Origin: Melampsora larici-populina 98AG31
Lineage: Eukaryota > Basidiomycota > Pucciniomycetes > Pucciniales > Melampsoraceae
Direction of reading: 5' to 3'
DNA length: 27,445 nucleotides
Assembly (NCBI RefSeq): GCF_000204055.1
Contig: NW_006768838.1
Span: 392,140-419,584 of the forward strand
The translations under genes and the position numbers were made by a program. The first letter of the stretch is position 1. Each line of letters begins with the position of its first letter. Under the pieces are notes generated by a model. That model was not told the origin of the DNA. It saw nothing but the letters and a program-made list of their open reading frames with translations, and made no database searches. Positions 1-10,396 of this stretch are shown here, piece after piece.

Positions 1-1
1 A

Positions 2-673
2 TTAGCCACCAGTTTCGCATGTGCTCGGAGAGCCGTCCACGCGTTCAGCGATCGTTGAGACTTTGAACTCGAACGCAGAATTAAGAGAGGAGGTGGGGTC
101 GGTGACCGTTGGGCGGTCTGGATCGAACACGGTTCGACTGGCAGCGTCAATGCTTGCCTGCTCCTTGATGAGACCCGTGAGCAAGAGGATGTCGGCAGCC
201 GACTCGACATCCACTTTGATCGAACTGGTCTTCTTGGACTTGGGGACGAGAGTCGCCTTTGTGACCTCGATCAGACGTTGAATCAGGCCGTCAAGGGGCC
301 TCGATGATGATGTTTGGCCCCCTGGAAACAGTTTGGCTATACGAGCCGAGCGTGGAGTGGTCGATAGCTCATCTGCTTCGATGAGAGGACAAATCGGTGG
401 GGTGGCGAGACGCGTTCGTTTCCGATCACGCGAGGCCGGGGTAGATTCAACAGAAGGACTAGGTCCTTCGGTTGAGAGAGGTGGGAGGATGACCTTCTTG
501 AGAGCGGTCGATTGACGAGTTGAAGGTGCTGAGGGAGTTGGGAGAGCTTTCGTCGCTGCTGGAGCCGGCGGTTCGGCTGGGCCCAAAGCCTCCGTCGCGT
601 CGTCGTACACCGACACGTCGTCCCTAGGAGTCGAGACGACTTGCTGACCGGGGTCCGGTGGTTCGATGTCCAT
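2..673 (-). CDS. Hypothetical Pro/Ser/Thr-rich protein, N-terminal part (runs off left edge)
   Basis: An open frame of 223 codons begins at the ATG at 673 and is still open at the window edge, so only the N-terminus is present. Composition is unlike the junk frames nearby: it is GC-rich, hydrophilic and low-complexity for residues 1-80, with many P, S, T and A, which suggests a disordered leader. A basic cluster (RDRKRTR, about residue 82) and a later KSKK could be nuclear localisation signals. From about residue 125 the sequence is more regular (LDGLIQRLIEVTKATLV, then DVESAADILLLTGLIKEQ) and could form amphipathic helices. No signal peptide is visible. I recognise no family. Its start faces the GH71 gene across about 1.6 kb, so the two are divergent. 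Confidence is in its being a real gene, not in any function. Confidence 0.6.
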   Translation of the reverse strand: MDIEPPDPGQQVVSTPRDDVSVYDDATEALGPAEPPAPAATKALPTPSAPSTRQSTALKKVILPPLSTEGPSPSVESTPASRDRKRTRLATPPICPLIEADELSTTPRSARIAKLFPGGQTSSSRPLDGLIQRLIEVTKATLVPKSKKTSSIKVDVESAADILLLTGLIKEQASIDAASRTVFDPDRPTVTDPTSSLNSAFEFKVSTIAERVDGSPSTCETGG

Positions 674-2282
674 CCTAACGCGCGAAACGAGCTAGAAGAG
701 ACGTGGAAGTGAGAGAAAAAGGGGATGGTAGAGTGGAAAGGTGAGTTCGAAAAGTTAGGAGAATGCGTTGGATGACTGCTTGCGCAGTCACGGAGGTGGT
801 CACGTGACTAAATTCGAAAATTTGGTTCGGGACAGAATCCTCCCGCGATCATCCTCTCAAAGCATCAACCCTATACGGTCAATTTTGTACAAAAGTTTGA
901 CCAAAGTTGCCCGCAAAACTCCAGCAAATTGGCGGGCAATTTGTGACAAGCTCTGAATTGACTGTATATCCCACGGAGAAAAGCAGGCTTCACTTTCAGC
1001 CGTCAATGGCGGTGCCGCTGCTTGCATCGGGGACGCGCGGTGTCGATTCTCCGATGTCCCTTTGCTCACGATGAGCGAGCCAGTACATGTGGTACGCAAT
1101 AATACATTACACGGGCAATTGCAATAGGTTAGCTTGATATTCTATGTTTGATTTGCTGAAAGCTTTGAGCGAACGATGGAAATGCCATTTTGGGCCAATC
1201 TCGTCTTCGATACCTTTCTTGTCCGTCCTGATTTCAAAGCGAACAGGGGCACAGAAGGCACAAAAGAGTTTCCCTTGTGAATATCTTCAAACAAGACGCT
1301 CTCGCATTGCAGTTCCACACCCACGCCTGCGATGGACATTCAAAGGCGATGCAACTCTGATGCATCAAGCTGTTTCACACAATACTGATTCTCGAAATTT
1401 CATACGCTCCTCTTGTGATTTTTTGAGAAATTGAGTATCTTGACCAGGTTGGAAATATCAGGATCGGAGAGCAAAGTCAAGTGTGCAAAAATCTATGACT
1501 TCAGATAATTTCACATGGTGTTGTTTCATGAGAAGGCGTCATCGAACAACAAAATCACAAACAACACGATTCCGCCACCAAAAAGCTTCAAAATCAAAAA
1601 ACCAAAAGCAGATCGTGTGCGCTGCACATAAACTGGAGAGGATGGTGTGAGAGGTCTTGTACTTAGTAGCTAGGGTAAAAGTTTACTTTCACTTACTGCG
1701 CTAAACCCTTGAAGTGACACCCTTTTGATGAACGATGGGTGGTGAACTGGTGAGAACTTTTTGCCAGAGCAATACGCTCGAGCTCACTTGATAGCGATTT
1801 TGATCTATCGAGACGAGATCAAAGAAACAGGAAGGTCCTCTCTTAAGCTCGCTATATCTTGATTTATAAGAACCTGCTTCATCACTGAACCTGTATGTAC
1901 CTTTTTTCAAATAGGCTCTTTGTGCCTCTGTTTTCTCTTATTTCCTACTTGATTTTCTCATCTAAAGTATTGTATTACATTCCACATAGCGTTCCATTTG
2001 GTCATCGTATCTCTTTCAAATCCGACAAAGCTCATTGAGGAAGATCGACAGGTTCTTGAGAGGAAACTGGAGCATCGCCCAATAATCGGTCGGAAACTTG
2101 GAAATTCTGAGGGGAGTAAATCGGATTTTGAGATCTTATAATCGTCGTGGAAAATTGAAATCATCTTGTGTGTATGAAGATCTTGGTCAAGGTATAGAGG
2201 AATGTGACTAATCATTGGGAGTTCAGAAATCATACTCCTCAACTTTCAGTTCTTATTCCGTTTGCTATTTTCAGATCGCATC
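674..2282. other. Divergent intergenic region, no gene recognised
   Basis: About 1.6 kb between two divergent genes. Short open frames occur on both strands (for example 1144-1434 plus and 1142-1339 minus), but they overlap each other antisense, have no recognisable motifs and no convincing splice continuation. The stretch just left of 2283 would hold the GH71 promoter and 5' leader. A pyrimidine-rich run ending in a possible acceptor AG lies a few bases before the start codon (about 2260-2277), so a 5'-UTR intron is possible. No clear TATA box was found. Confidence 0.5.
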
Positions 2283-4544
2283 ATGAAGAATCAGTGCAGT
2301 CGCGTTTGGCCGTTCTTCTTGGTGATATCAGCTCTTTCCTTCATCCTGCCGCAAGCAGTCGGTGCCTTCTCAGCTAGTTATGATCATCCAAGCGCGCAAG
2401 GGCGTGCCACGGAGGAGAGGTATGCGTTCATCCACCATATGGTCGGAAACACCTACAGCTATCGATTGGTGGGTCTACATATGTCTTCGGATTCTATGTC
2501 GAGCTCAAACTATTCTCGAAATCGAGACTAAATATGACGTTTCTTGTTATCTATCCTCACAATTATCTTAGGTTGACTGGATAACAGATTTAATGCATAT
2601 ACAAGAAGATGGCTTTGATGCAGTTGCCTTGAATCTCGGACCGTGAGTTGATTTCAAACTCATATCTCTTTAGCCTAGTTGGACTAATCCAAAAAGGGTG
2701 CCTATGTTTGTAGAGACTGTTGGCAATCCGCGTCTGTCGCACTTGCGTACAAGGCCGCGTCTCAGCTTGGAAACAAAGTCCAACTGTTCCTCAGTCTCGA
2801 CATGTGTGTGTCCCACATGGCTTTGGTACTGTCCCACCTGCAAATTAGGTCATTCTACTAACCAAAATGTTCTTCGATTGGCTTCGAGGAAATTGTGTAC
2901 TCGCAGGACTAGTTGGCCCCAAAGTGGCGACGCTGACGCGGCAAAACTGGCTGCCCTTGTCAACAATGTATGTCCATGCTTTCATCGCACGGCGAGTCTC
3001 ACATCCCCAATGTGATTGAACCACGTACTCAGAACTTGAGCTGATGTCCGTATCTCCTGAATACATTTACAGTATGTGAACCATCCAGCACAATTCAAAT
3101 ACCGCGGTAAAGCTTTCATCAGCACCTTTGCTGGAGATCAATATCCAGGATCCTTCGGAAGGGCAACAGTCTGCGAAGGTTGGGATTACTTCCGTTCCCT
3201 CTTAACCACTGCAAATACGACTGGGACGTTTTTTATTCCTGCGTTCTTTCCTTCTGACATCAAGTCGGTATTGAGCTGCGTCGATGGACTTTATCATTGG
3301 AATAGCGCTTGGAGTCTGACGGCAGATCCAGTTAGCGATGCCACCGATAAGGTACCCAGTCTGAAAAGAGCCTACTATCTATCTCTTGTGATCATGCTGA
3401 AATGTCCCGTCTCTCATGTAACTCTGCGTGGTCTGTGGCAGGACTGGATAAGTAAACTTGGTCCCGAAAAATCCTACATGTCCAATGTCTCCCCCGCCCT
3501 ATTCACCAATTACGGCGCAAGCAGTTTGAATAAACAAATTCTTTACAACACTGGCAACAATTACGCTCAGAGATGGGCGCAAGTGAGTGCGATATCCAGT
3601 ATCAAGTTTGTTCAAGTATCAAGTGAGTCCTTGAGATATCTGGTCTTCTGTGAAGACACTTATCACCTGTGAAGTTGAACCCGATGACTCGGAAATTTGT
3701 TTAGCTTATAACGATTTTGGGGAGTCTAGTTATATCGGTGCACGGCCACACTCTACTCAACTTCAGCCAGCCACAACTACCTGGGTCAATTCTACCCCAA
3801 TTTCATCCTTGATTTTTTTTCAACTTCCTGTGGCACCCATTTGATACTGATAATTTTTCAAATGCAGTAGGTTAATGCGGCAAATCACCTACCATGGGAA
3901 AGGATAACCAAGCCTTATATCGAGGTGTACAAGACGGGAAAACTCACACTTCAGCGATCAGACTTGATTATCTGGGAATACCGCCTGCATCCCAAGTCTG
4001 CTGTCGCAGCAAAGGACATGGTAGGTAGACCCCCCAATGCTGATTGGCTTTCAGATGAGGTTAGTCACCAAGTCTCTTTCAATATCTTTGCTCTGTACTT
4101 TATTTGACTTTGGATTACTATGGCTAATTGTGCTAATTTCATGTTTCACTCAGGTATACGTAACCGCTTATCTTTCTCAAGACGCAGAAGTAAGAGTAGG
4201 TATGGGACGGAATTTGTCAACTGTGCTAATCTTTGCGGGCAAACCGGGTATGAACCATTTTGTGGCTCCTTTTCCCGCTTCTCCCGACGGCCCCGTTGTG
4301 ATTCGTATGTATCGCAATGGAACAAACGTAGGAGGCTTGCAACAAAGTGAAGTTGAAATTACCTCTCAACCCGCCACCTACGACTTCAACCCAGTATGTT
4401 TCCTCTTCTTCTTTAAATCAGTGATGTTATTGTCTATTTGGCGCATGTACTAAAGACTGATCTTGGGTTTGTCTATCCCTTTCGCGCTTACAGATTGTAG
4501 ATCAGTTTTTCCACGATCCTGATTGGGAGGCATGTCTTCAATGA
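2283..4544 (+). CDS. Secreted glucan endo-1,3-alpha-glucosidase (GH71), 10 exons
   Basis: GH71 enzymes hydrolyse alpha-1,3-glucan in fungal cell walls. My exon model is 2283-2468, 2572-2642, 2714-2803, 2907-2967, 3073-3351, 3442-3622, 3675-3784, 3871-4059, 4154-4393 and 4494-4544, which sums to 1458 bp and 485 aa ending in TGA. All introns are GT-AG, 52 to 105 bp, and every junction keeps frame. Residues 1-28 are a signal peptide (hydrophobic FFLVISALSFILPQAVGA). Family motifs in order are MVGNTYSY (about 53-60), DGFDAVALNLGP (75-86), LSLDMTSWP (112-120), HPAQFKYRGKAFISTFAGD (from about 140), a VSP..FTNYG stretch, and YNDFGESSYIG (301-311). D115, D303 and E306 are candidate catalytic acids by analogy with the family. 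Residues 327-485 resemble the usual beta-rich C-terminal part. The weakest junctions are intron 6 (3623-3674, only 52 bp) and the donor GTCAAT of intron 7. No frameshift or stop interrupts it. Confidence 0.93.
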
Positions 4545-5343
4545 AATTCCCCAAAACCCTCACCATTCTACTCTTACTCATGAATTTGAGAGCCTTCATA
4601 TCGTTTAATTTCATTGATATTGAACTCATCTCTCCTTTCATGTACATAGTATACGCATATAGATTGTTCCATCCAAGGAACAAGACTCTTCAATGACCAG
4701 CTGCCTTTCATTTACAACCTAAACATTGCATCCATGAAAAATTCTGTTCCTGTTGGTTCAAGTGCCATCTGTGCTTAAATTGTGGGCAGAGGTACCTTGG
4801 CAATAGATCAACGGACAAGAATGGGAACTGAACAACTAGAAAATTTGTAAAGCATCACATAGACTGCCTGATTTCTCATGGATCATATCATGACAGTTTG
4901 CATAACACCTGCCTACAGTGGACATGCAGTCTAAAATTCAGTCAGCCAAGATATGTATCATACCGCAGGTGCCAAAATCAGATATACTGTGTCTGCTCTG
5001 CCAAATATTGAAGATGCCCCAGGGAGATAAATTTGGGAAAAACATAATTTGAGGAGAAAAAATCTTCATAATATTGTCACTGGTGGCCAAAGGCATGACA
5101 TCATCTGTGAGTTCTATTGGGACAAGTGAAGCAGTGTATGAGTCCAAGAACATAGGGCCAGGACAATAGCTGGCTCCTCAGAAGATAGGCAATACAAACT
5201 GTGCAAAATTTCATCTCCACAATCCTGACACCCTGGACCACTCATACAGCTCAGATTTGAATTCATGAATCCAAAGATTTAAGCTGGATACTTCCAATAA
5301 AGATATTTAAATCATTTCATCTTTCAAAAAGAAGGAACCAAAA
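4545..5343. other. Gene-free stretch downstream of GH71
   Basis: It contains the GH71 3' untranslated region and then AT-rich DNA with stops in all frames. Small antisense frames (4450-4683, 4938-5153) have no recognisable motifs. Nothing else was identified. Confidence 0.5.
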
Positions 5344-5740
5344 ATGGCAACACAAACTCAAGGAAGTGCAGAAAATCTGAACAAAGATGTGGATCATCTA
5401 TTACCAAATTTCAAAAAAGAGAAGAACCAACAGGAAAGAGGAAGTACCAGCAGAGGAAGAGTAAAAGCTAATAGAGGTAGAGGAAGTGGTGGTAGGACAA
5501 CAGCTCAACAAACAAGAAGTGTAGTGAAAGGTTGAATACGTAAACCAAAAGAAGTACCTACTGACAACAAAGAGAATGATCAAGATGTACACAGAGATAA
5601 GGATGATCTGCCAGATATCAAATATGGTAGTAAGAAGGAGGAGAGCACATATCAAGAGAGTGGTAGAAATGGAGGTGAATTTGAGAATGGAGAAGAAAGC
5701 AATGGTGGAGGTGATGAAGATGAGCATACCATTCCATTAG
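5344..5740 (+). pseudogene. Arg/Gly-rich ORF with one in-frame TGA, probable transposon ORF start
   Basis: The frame opens MATQTQGSAENL at 5344 and has an RG/GR-rich patch (RGRVKANRGRGSGGR, about residues 38-52) typical of nucleic-acid-binding gag-like or RGG proteins. A TGA at 5533-5535 interrupts it. The same frame then stays open and strongly acidic and polar for about 200 bp (KPKEVPTDNKEND, GGGDEDEHTIPL) to 5740, where a GTAAGC donor precedes the next stop. One nonsense change therefore seems to have broken an otherwise continuous exon; CGA to TGA is the simplest route. It lies upstream of DIRS-like retroelement remains on the same strand, so it may be their first ORF or the leader of that gene. 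It could instead be a separate small host gene. Confidence 0.4.
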
Positions 5741-6534
5741 GTAAGCTTTAAATTAGAATAAAATCACAACTTCTATCCCAAACAAAAGTATACACAACAT
5801 CCTCCCACACTTCTGAGGCCCATCATGTTCACCGCATGAAACTACCATCATTTCCACAGCACAATTTTGTTTGAGGCAAAGATGCAAAGACAGGTCATAT
5901 TGTTGAATCAGATGATAAGTGTGAACCTCAGTAGATTAGAGCAATTTGTTTTGGACATACTGCAGCCACACAGCTAGGTCAGAAGTCCTGAAAGTCCTGA
6001 AATCCTGAAGAAAGTCCTGAAGTCCTGAAGAAGTCCTCAAGTCCTCAAGTCCTCAGAATATGAATCAGGTGCAATGCAAAGAAAAGGAAGGACTCAGACT
6101 GCCAACAGACCTGCTAAGATCAGAAAAACCATGAACCCAGGGAAAAATTTAGCTCATAGACTGATAGGCCTATCACCATGCTGCAATAGTGAATTACAGC
6201 CTGTGTTAGATACATTCCCTTGACAATACTTGTTCAGCATGACTTTTAGCAGAAAAAACACATAAGTCAAACCAAACAAAACAGAGCAATTCCTGCTCAG
6301 ATGTCTTATCATATGTTGGCTTACAAGTTCCAAGAAAATGGCACCAAAGTTTCTTAATGTTTTCACCATCTTTCAATCTATATGGTCAATACTGCAGAAC
6401 TGAATATCATCTAGAAGACATTGCATTGAGACTTAGATAGTCTTAGCAATGAAAGCAAAATATCTCAATGCTTGGGCCCCAGCACTAAAGTAAAACGGAA
6501 CTCACTGAACCAATGTGTGTAGCCATACATTACC
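5741..6534. other. AT-rich stretch between element fragments
   Basis: No gene is visible. Stops occur frequently in all frames. The only structure is the short minisatellite listed at 5982-6055. The frame on the minus strand at 6154-6369 has no recognisable motif. Confidence 0.4.
5982..6055 (+). repeat. Minisatellite built on AAGTCCTGA / AAGTCCTCA
   Basis: Roughly seven imperfect copies of a 9-11 bp unit lie head to tail. The first copies read AAGTCCTGA and the last three AAGTCCTCA, as expected of local slippage and homogenisation. Confidence 0.85.
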
Positions 6535-6950
6535 AGATGGCACACTATCAGATGCAGGAGTACAAGATGACAGACTAGCAGAGCAAGACATTACAGGCTC
6601 CAAAGCTAACAGAGATCACCAATACTTTGACAATGTCAGCCTTGAGGTGTATTCTAGAATACTCCCATTTGTCAGAACAGCAGATCCAGTGTAAAAGGAT
6701 CCACTAGTCAATGGAAACCAAGCTCAAAAATGCCAAGACCCCAAAGCCAAGGAGTGTTAGTGATCTAAAACAGGGAGTATGTGTTACAGGTTTCAGCATG
6801 CCAGATATGAGCCTTGATGACCGCACAACAAGAGACCCTGACATACTTGATCAGAGAGAATTATGGATTCAATATATAAGCAAAGATGTTTTCTTGTGTG
6901 AAGAAGGAGACAACCTTTTTAGAACCAACAACGTTAATAGTTTTACCACA
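6535..6950 (+). pseudogene. Gag-like coding remnant of the DIRS-like element
   Basis: From about 6535 to 6691 one frame reads as an acidic, polar peptide (DGTLSDAGVQDDRLAEQD ... YSRILPFVRTADPV) before a TAA. A different frame takes over from the ATG at 6711 (METKLKNAKTPKPRSVSDL ... LDQRELWIQYISKDVFLCEE) and stays coding-like to about 6940. The two look like one ORF split by a frameshift. They lie on the strand and in the place expected for the first ORF of the retroelement whose zinc-knuckle-like and RT parts follow. I recognise no catalytic domain. The link to that element is inferred from order alone. Confidence 0.35.
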
Positions 6951-7490
6951 CCACTTTTACTGCACCTCATCTTTGAATTAGTATTTTATATCAAAATACT
7001 TTTTCCTTTATCTTTCATTCAAAAGAAGAACTATCTAGCATTCTTATCATTTAGAATCCTTTATCATATCTTCTTTCCTATCAAGGACATTGTTTTTCTT
7101 TAACTGGCTATCTCTCTATCAATTGATGGTTGTCTTACTATTGAATTGATACCGTAGATAGTCTCTTGTTTCCTTTTGATGATAGCTTCATCAAACCCGC
7201 ACTCAAGTGTGACCTAAAGCCAGATCATTCTCCTTGTATTCACTTTAGAAGACAGTCAAGTGTACAGCACCTTGATTAGTATCAGGCAGCAGTACCCATT
7301 CCACACCTAAGACAACTATATGTAACGACTATATTTTCTTTTTACTTACTTACACAGAATTGAAAAATAATCTCCCTCAAGTTTCAATAATAATTGTCTC
7401 AAACTTGATAGAATACATTTTGTAAGTACCATTCAGCTCTGAACTACCAGTCATCTGCCACAACTTAGAGTCTCAGGCTGACAGACAACC
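6951..7490. other. AT-rich stretch with no gene
   Basis: A T-rich segment (about 6950-7110) forms the hydrophobic tail of the 6711 frame but looks like chance coding of T-rich DNA. Nothing else was recognised. Confidence 0.4.
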
Positions 7491-7496
7491 TGTATA

Positions 7497-7790
7497 TTGT
7501 AGGAGGAGGACTAGAGAATATCAAGTAGGCTGGAACTTGATCTCAAACGGTGATGATTAGATCACAGCTGTACCCGGAGGATGCACGCTGTCACATCTCA
7601 CCCCAAGTGGAAGACATCAGACACAAGACCCACAAGTCCAATGCTTTTACAGAGGCTTCAATCATAGTCAGCATGATCATCAGGATTGTGGAGATAGTAA
7701 TGGAAATGGTAGCAATTCACAAGGAAGTAATAGAGTAAATGGAGGTAGAGCCTAGAGGAGAGGGTTTGATAAACACCACAAACCAAGCTC
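7497..7790 (+). pseudogene. Zinc-knuckle-like fragment of the DIRS-like element
   Basis: In one frame the sequence reads REYQVGWNLISNGDD, a stop, ITAVPGGCTLSHLTPSGRH, QTQDPQVQCFYRGFNH, and then a Gly/Asn/Ser-rich tail. The spacing of C, H, H and C residues (G-C-x2-SH ... GRH ... C) resembles the degenerate zinc-binding segment near the end of the gag-like part of basidiomycete DIRS elements. At least three in-frame stops (near 7558, 7753 and 7826) show that it is dead. It directly precedes the RT region on the same strand. Confidence 0.5.
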
Positions 7791-7799
7791 CAACAACAG

Positions 7800-9243
7800 T
7801 CATGATTGGGGTGGTGGTCTCAAAGTTTAGACCAGCTGCTTTTGAATCCCTGAAAGGAGCTTATAAAGCCATAGCAGGTAGTAGTGGAGCGTCAGTATAT
7901 CAGTGAGTTGCTGTCCTGTTCAGTTTCATCTTTGCTTGTGTGTTATTTGGACTAGAGTAGGGTCTTGAAATGAAAATGCATATGACAGGCTCAGAAAGAT
8001 ACCAAAACACATATATGATGAGAGAGAGAGAGCAACTTGGATGAGTCTACTTCAACATTAGACCATTTGTGAGGAGGACAGATTGAATAAAGGTTCAAAC
8101 TTAACTGTCAGAGAGAACATTACCACTGAATAAAACAAGCCCGTAGTGGGTTGCAGTAGAGACCAGAAAACCCATTTGGCACAGGCAATAGAAGTACACA
8201 CTCCTAGAAACAATACTCAAACAGAAACACTCACAGAACCCTTGGCAAGTCATGGGAAGTGGCCATCAAAAGCTAGATAATGAATATCAAAGAGTGGACA
8301 TTGTTGGCAAGAAAATGTGGTTTGGAGAAGGAAGTAAAAGAAGTGATAAGAGGTCTGAAAGAGAGATTTACTCAAGGTACCCCAGATCATAACCTGCCAA
8401 GCAGGAGATGGTGAAAACCCAATAGCTATAGCTCTGTGTCAGCTGTTGAAGAAAAGATTATGCAAAATTCATACAGAGAGAAGGCACCAGGGTTTGGACC
8501 ACTCACCCATGAGGAATTGCATGCAAAGCAGATTTCCATCAGAATAAATCCATTGGGGAGCATAATGAATAAGAACAGATTGTTACAGATGATCATCTAT
8601 CCTACCCGGTGGGAGACAAAGACATCCACTTGGTGAACACCATGGTTGACAATCATGACTTTGACAATTTGTTGGCGGATTTATATGCAGTGGTGAGCTA
8701 CTTCAACAAACATTTCAAAGAAGCTATAGAGATGGAAATACATGATTGGAAAAGGGCTTGTAGACAAGTAGTAACAAAATAAGAGGAGTGGAGTTACTCA
8801 GCTATAAAAGACTTTCACAATGGGATCTGGATGGACATTGCAGTACCCTTTGTAGGAGTAGCTGGATGTGGTACATTGGTGCACATGGCTCATGCATGGA
8901 GACTAATTAGTCCAAAACAACTAGGGATCAATAGAATATTCAGGTGGGTAGATTATAAGATGATTGTACGGAAAAATGAAGTAACTTTTAACTAGAGGAG
9001 GCAGTCAAATTAAGCTCACAAATGGGCATAAAAACCAACCAAGAGAAGTTACAAGACTTTTCCAATGTGCAAAAATATCTCAGATTCATACTCAATGGTG
9101 TAGAAAAAACTGTGTGGATACCAGACAAAAAGTTGAAAGAATGGCTAGACTCAGCAATCAATATGTTAGACAAAATAGTACTGTGTAGCCCAAAAGAAGC
9201 AGACAGTTTAATTAGAAAAATTGCACACAATGTACATTTTGCC
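7800..9243 (+). pseudogene. Degraded reverse transcriptase of a DIRS-like (tyrosine recombinase) retrotransposon
   Basis: Pieces in shifting frames line up in order with the DIRS-type polymerase. These are KFRPAAFESLKGAYKAIAG (about 7826-7885), FGPLTHEELHAKQ and INPLGSIMN (about 8490-8570), DHLSYPVGDKDIHLVN (8590-8640), NHDFDNLLADLYAVVSYFNK (8650-8715), IHDWKRACRQVV (8740-8775), FVGVAGCGTLVHMAHAWRL (8850-8910), FRWVDYKMI (8938-8965) and the thumb-like YLRFILNGVEKTVWIPDKKL (9076-9137). In active copies of this family the catalytic motif usually reads RWVDDN; here the second Asp is Tyr, and several stops and frameshifts intervene. The order and the GVAGCG and WVD motifs make the family call strong. 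The fragment stops at the target duplication of the MITE at 9244. Confidence 0.85.
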
Positions 9244-9548
9244 TAGGGCTGTGACCCAGACCTGCCCGGCCGACTCTGCCCGACGTCTTTCATGGAGCTG
9301 ACGGCACGCGCCCCAGGGCATCCAGATCCTGCTTGATGACAGCTGAATATAGCCCCGTGGGCGCTTCAGGCGGCTTGGGCGCCCGACCCGGCCAGGGTGC
9401 CGACTCTTTTTTTTGCCAAAAAAACGCCTTCACACTATTTCCCGGCCCTGATCATCCCTGAGCAGTTTTCAGAGGTCATTGGGCTCCCTCAGGGCTAAAT
9501 ATGGCCCCGGGGCCGGCCCTGAAGTTTCAGGGTTGGGTCACAGCCCTA
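9244..9548. mobile_element. Non-autonomous hAT-type MITE, 305 bp, with 8-bp target duplication
   Basis: The ends are perfect 15-bp inverted repeats, TAGGGCTGTGACCCA at 9244 and its complement ending at 9548. Flanking them is an 8-bp direct repeat with one mismatch, ATTTTGCC (9236-9243) and ATTTTGCA (9549-9556). TAGGG-type ends and an 8-bp duplication are hallmarks of the hAT superfamily. The inside is non-coding and GC-rich (GGCCCCGGGGCCGG near 9503), in sharp contrast to the AT-rich host. It sits at the break point of the retroelement RT fragment, so it inserted after that element did. Confidence 0.85.
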
Positions 9549-9556
9549 ATTTTGCA

Positions 9557-9965
9557 TAATATCAACACTGTCACAGTTACTTTACTGGTAATGTATCAGT
9601 GATACCTGGTCAAGTATTAAAAGGTATCAAAAACTGCAATAACTTGAGTAAAGTATCTTGAAGAAATACTGTTACTATACTCAATACTGTATTGGTCTTT
9701 GTTCCACAATATCATCACCATAGATATATAAGCCTAAATGGGACAAATATTTGACCAATCTCCATCAACTCCTGGGTAAAGTATCAGGTTTTCGATACTT
9801 TAATTGACACCATATTGGAATTGACAATACCATCCCAAGGACCTGGGATTAAAGTAATGGGCAGACCAATACTAGGTACCAAGGTAATTATACTTAAAAA
9901 AGCACTTTACTATTACTTTACTGTAAACAGTAGTAACTGCGGTAGTGTTGCTGATATGAATCCAT
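9557..9965. repeat. GTATC/GATAC-rich AT-rich insert of unknown type
   Basis: This block separates RT from RNase H of the retroelement and is not part of either. It is dense in AGTATC, GGTATC, GATACT, AATACT and TTTACT words in both orientations, for example AAGTATC near 9651, AAGTATCAGG near 9778 and CGATACTTTA near 9794. An ACTGTAAACAGT palindrome lies near 9921-9932. The pattern suggests a foldback or MITE-like insertion, but I could not define its ends. Confidence 0.4.
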
Positions 9966-10019
9966 ATATAAGAGGCTTTTATTGTTGGCTAAACTGTTTG
10001 AACAAAACAAACATTGAAA

Positions 10020-10355
10020 ACTTCTTGTCACTGAAATCTCAAAGAGACCTTGAAAGCTGCAGAGAAGTGTAGACCACTTTCAAGCTTAGAAGGATAATCC
10101 CAGTGGTAGAAACTGAAAGGATTATATGGGTATTAGGGATCTTAATGCTGCAATTTTTGACTGAGGTGAGAGGACGGAATTTCTGGGTAAAAATGGACAA
10201 TACTATCACAGATTCAACTATTTGCAAACCACAACCCACAAGTGACCTTGTGAACAAAGAGCGGAAGAAAACCCAGACCTACTTCTACGCCTTCAGTGTG
10301 ACATAACCAAAGAAAGAGTGGAATCCAGAAATAACAATGGCAACAGTTTATCTAG
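10020..10355 (+). pseudogene. Degraded RNase H domain of the DIRS-like element
   Basis: One frame reads LKSQRDLESCREV, a stop, TTFKLRRIIP, then directly VVETERIIWVLGILMLQFL, TEVRGRNFWVKMDNTITDS and VNKERKK. The later part (about 10190-10340) continues with ITKERVESRNNNGNSLSRF after a small frame change. The order E(T)..., then RG..F.V..DNT, then N..AD.LSR is the RNase H signature of basidiomycete DIRS elements; the Asp-Asn-Thr near 10195 is retained. About 40 residues that normally lie between the RRLIP and the ET motifs are missing here, so there is an internal deletion as well as nonsense changes. Confidence 0.75.
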
Positions 10356-10396
10356 GTTTTCAGACAAAGAAAATCAGATCAGAACTAGATTAGAAA

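Noticed and set aside
3076..3672. Single 198-codon ORF as a stand-alone protein
   Set aside because: It is exon 5 plus exon 6 of the GH71 gene with the 90-bp intron 5 (3352-3441) read through, as 90 is a multiple of three and contains no stop.
5982..6055. Short repeats as a possible CRISPR array
   Set aside because: Units of 9-11 bp are adjacent without spacers; this is a minisatellite in eukaryotic DNA.
9244..9548. Tc1/mariner assignment based on a TA duplication
   Set aside because: TA can be read at both borders, but the longer 8-bp flanking repeat and TAGGG termini fit hAT better.
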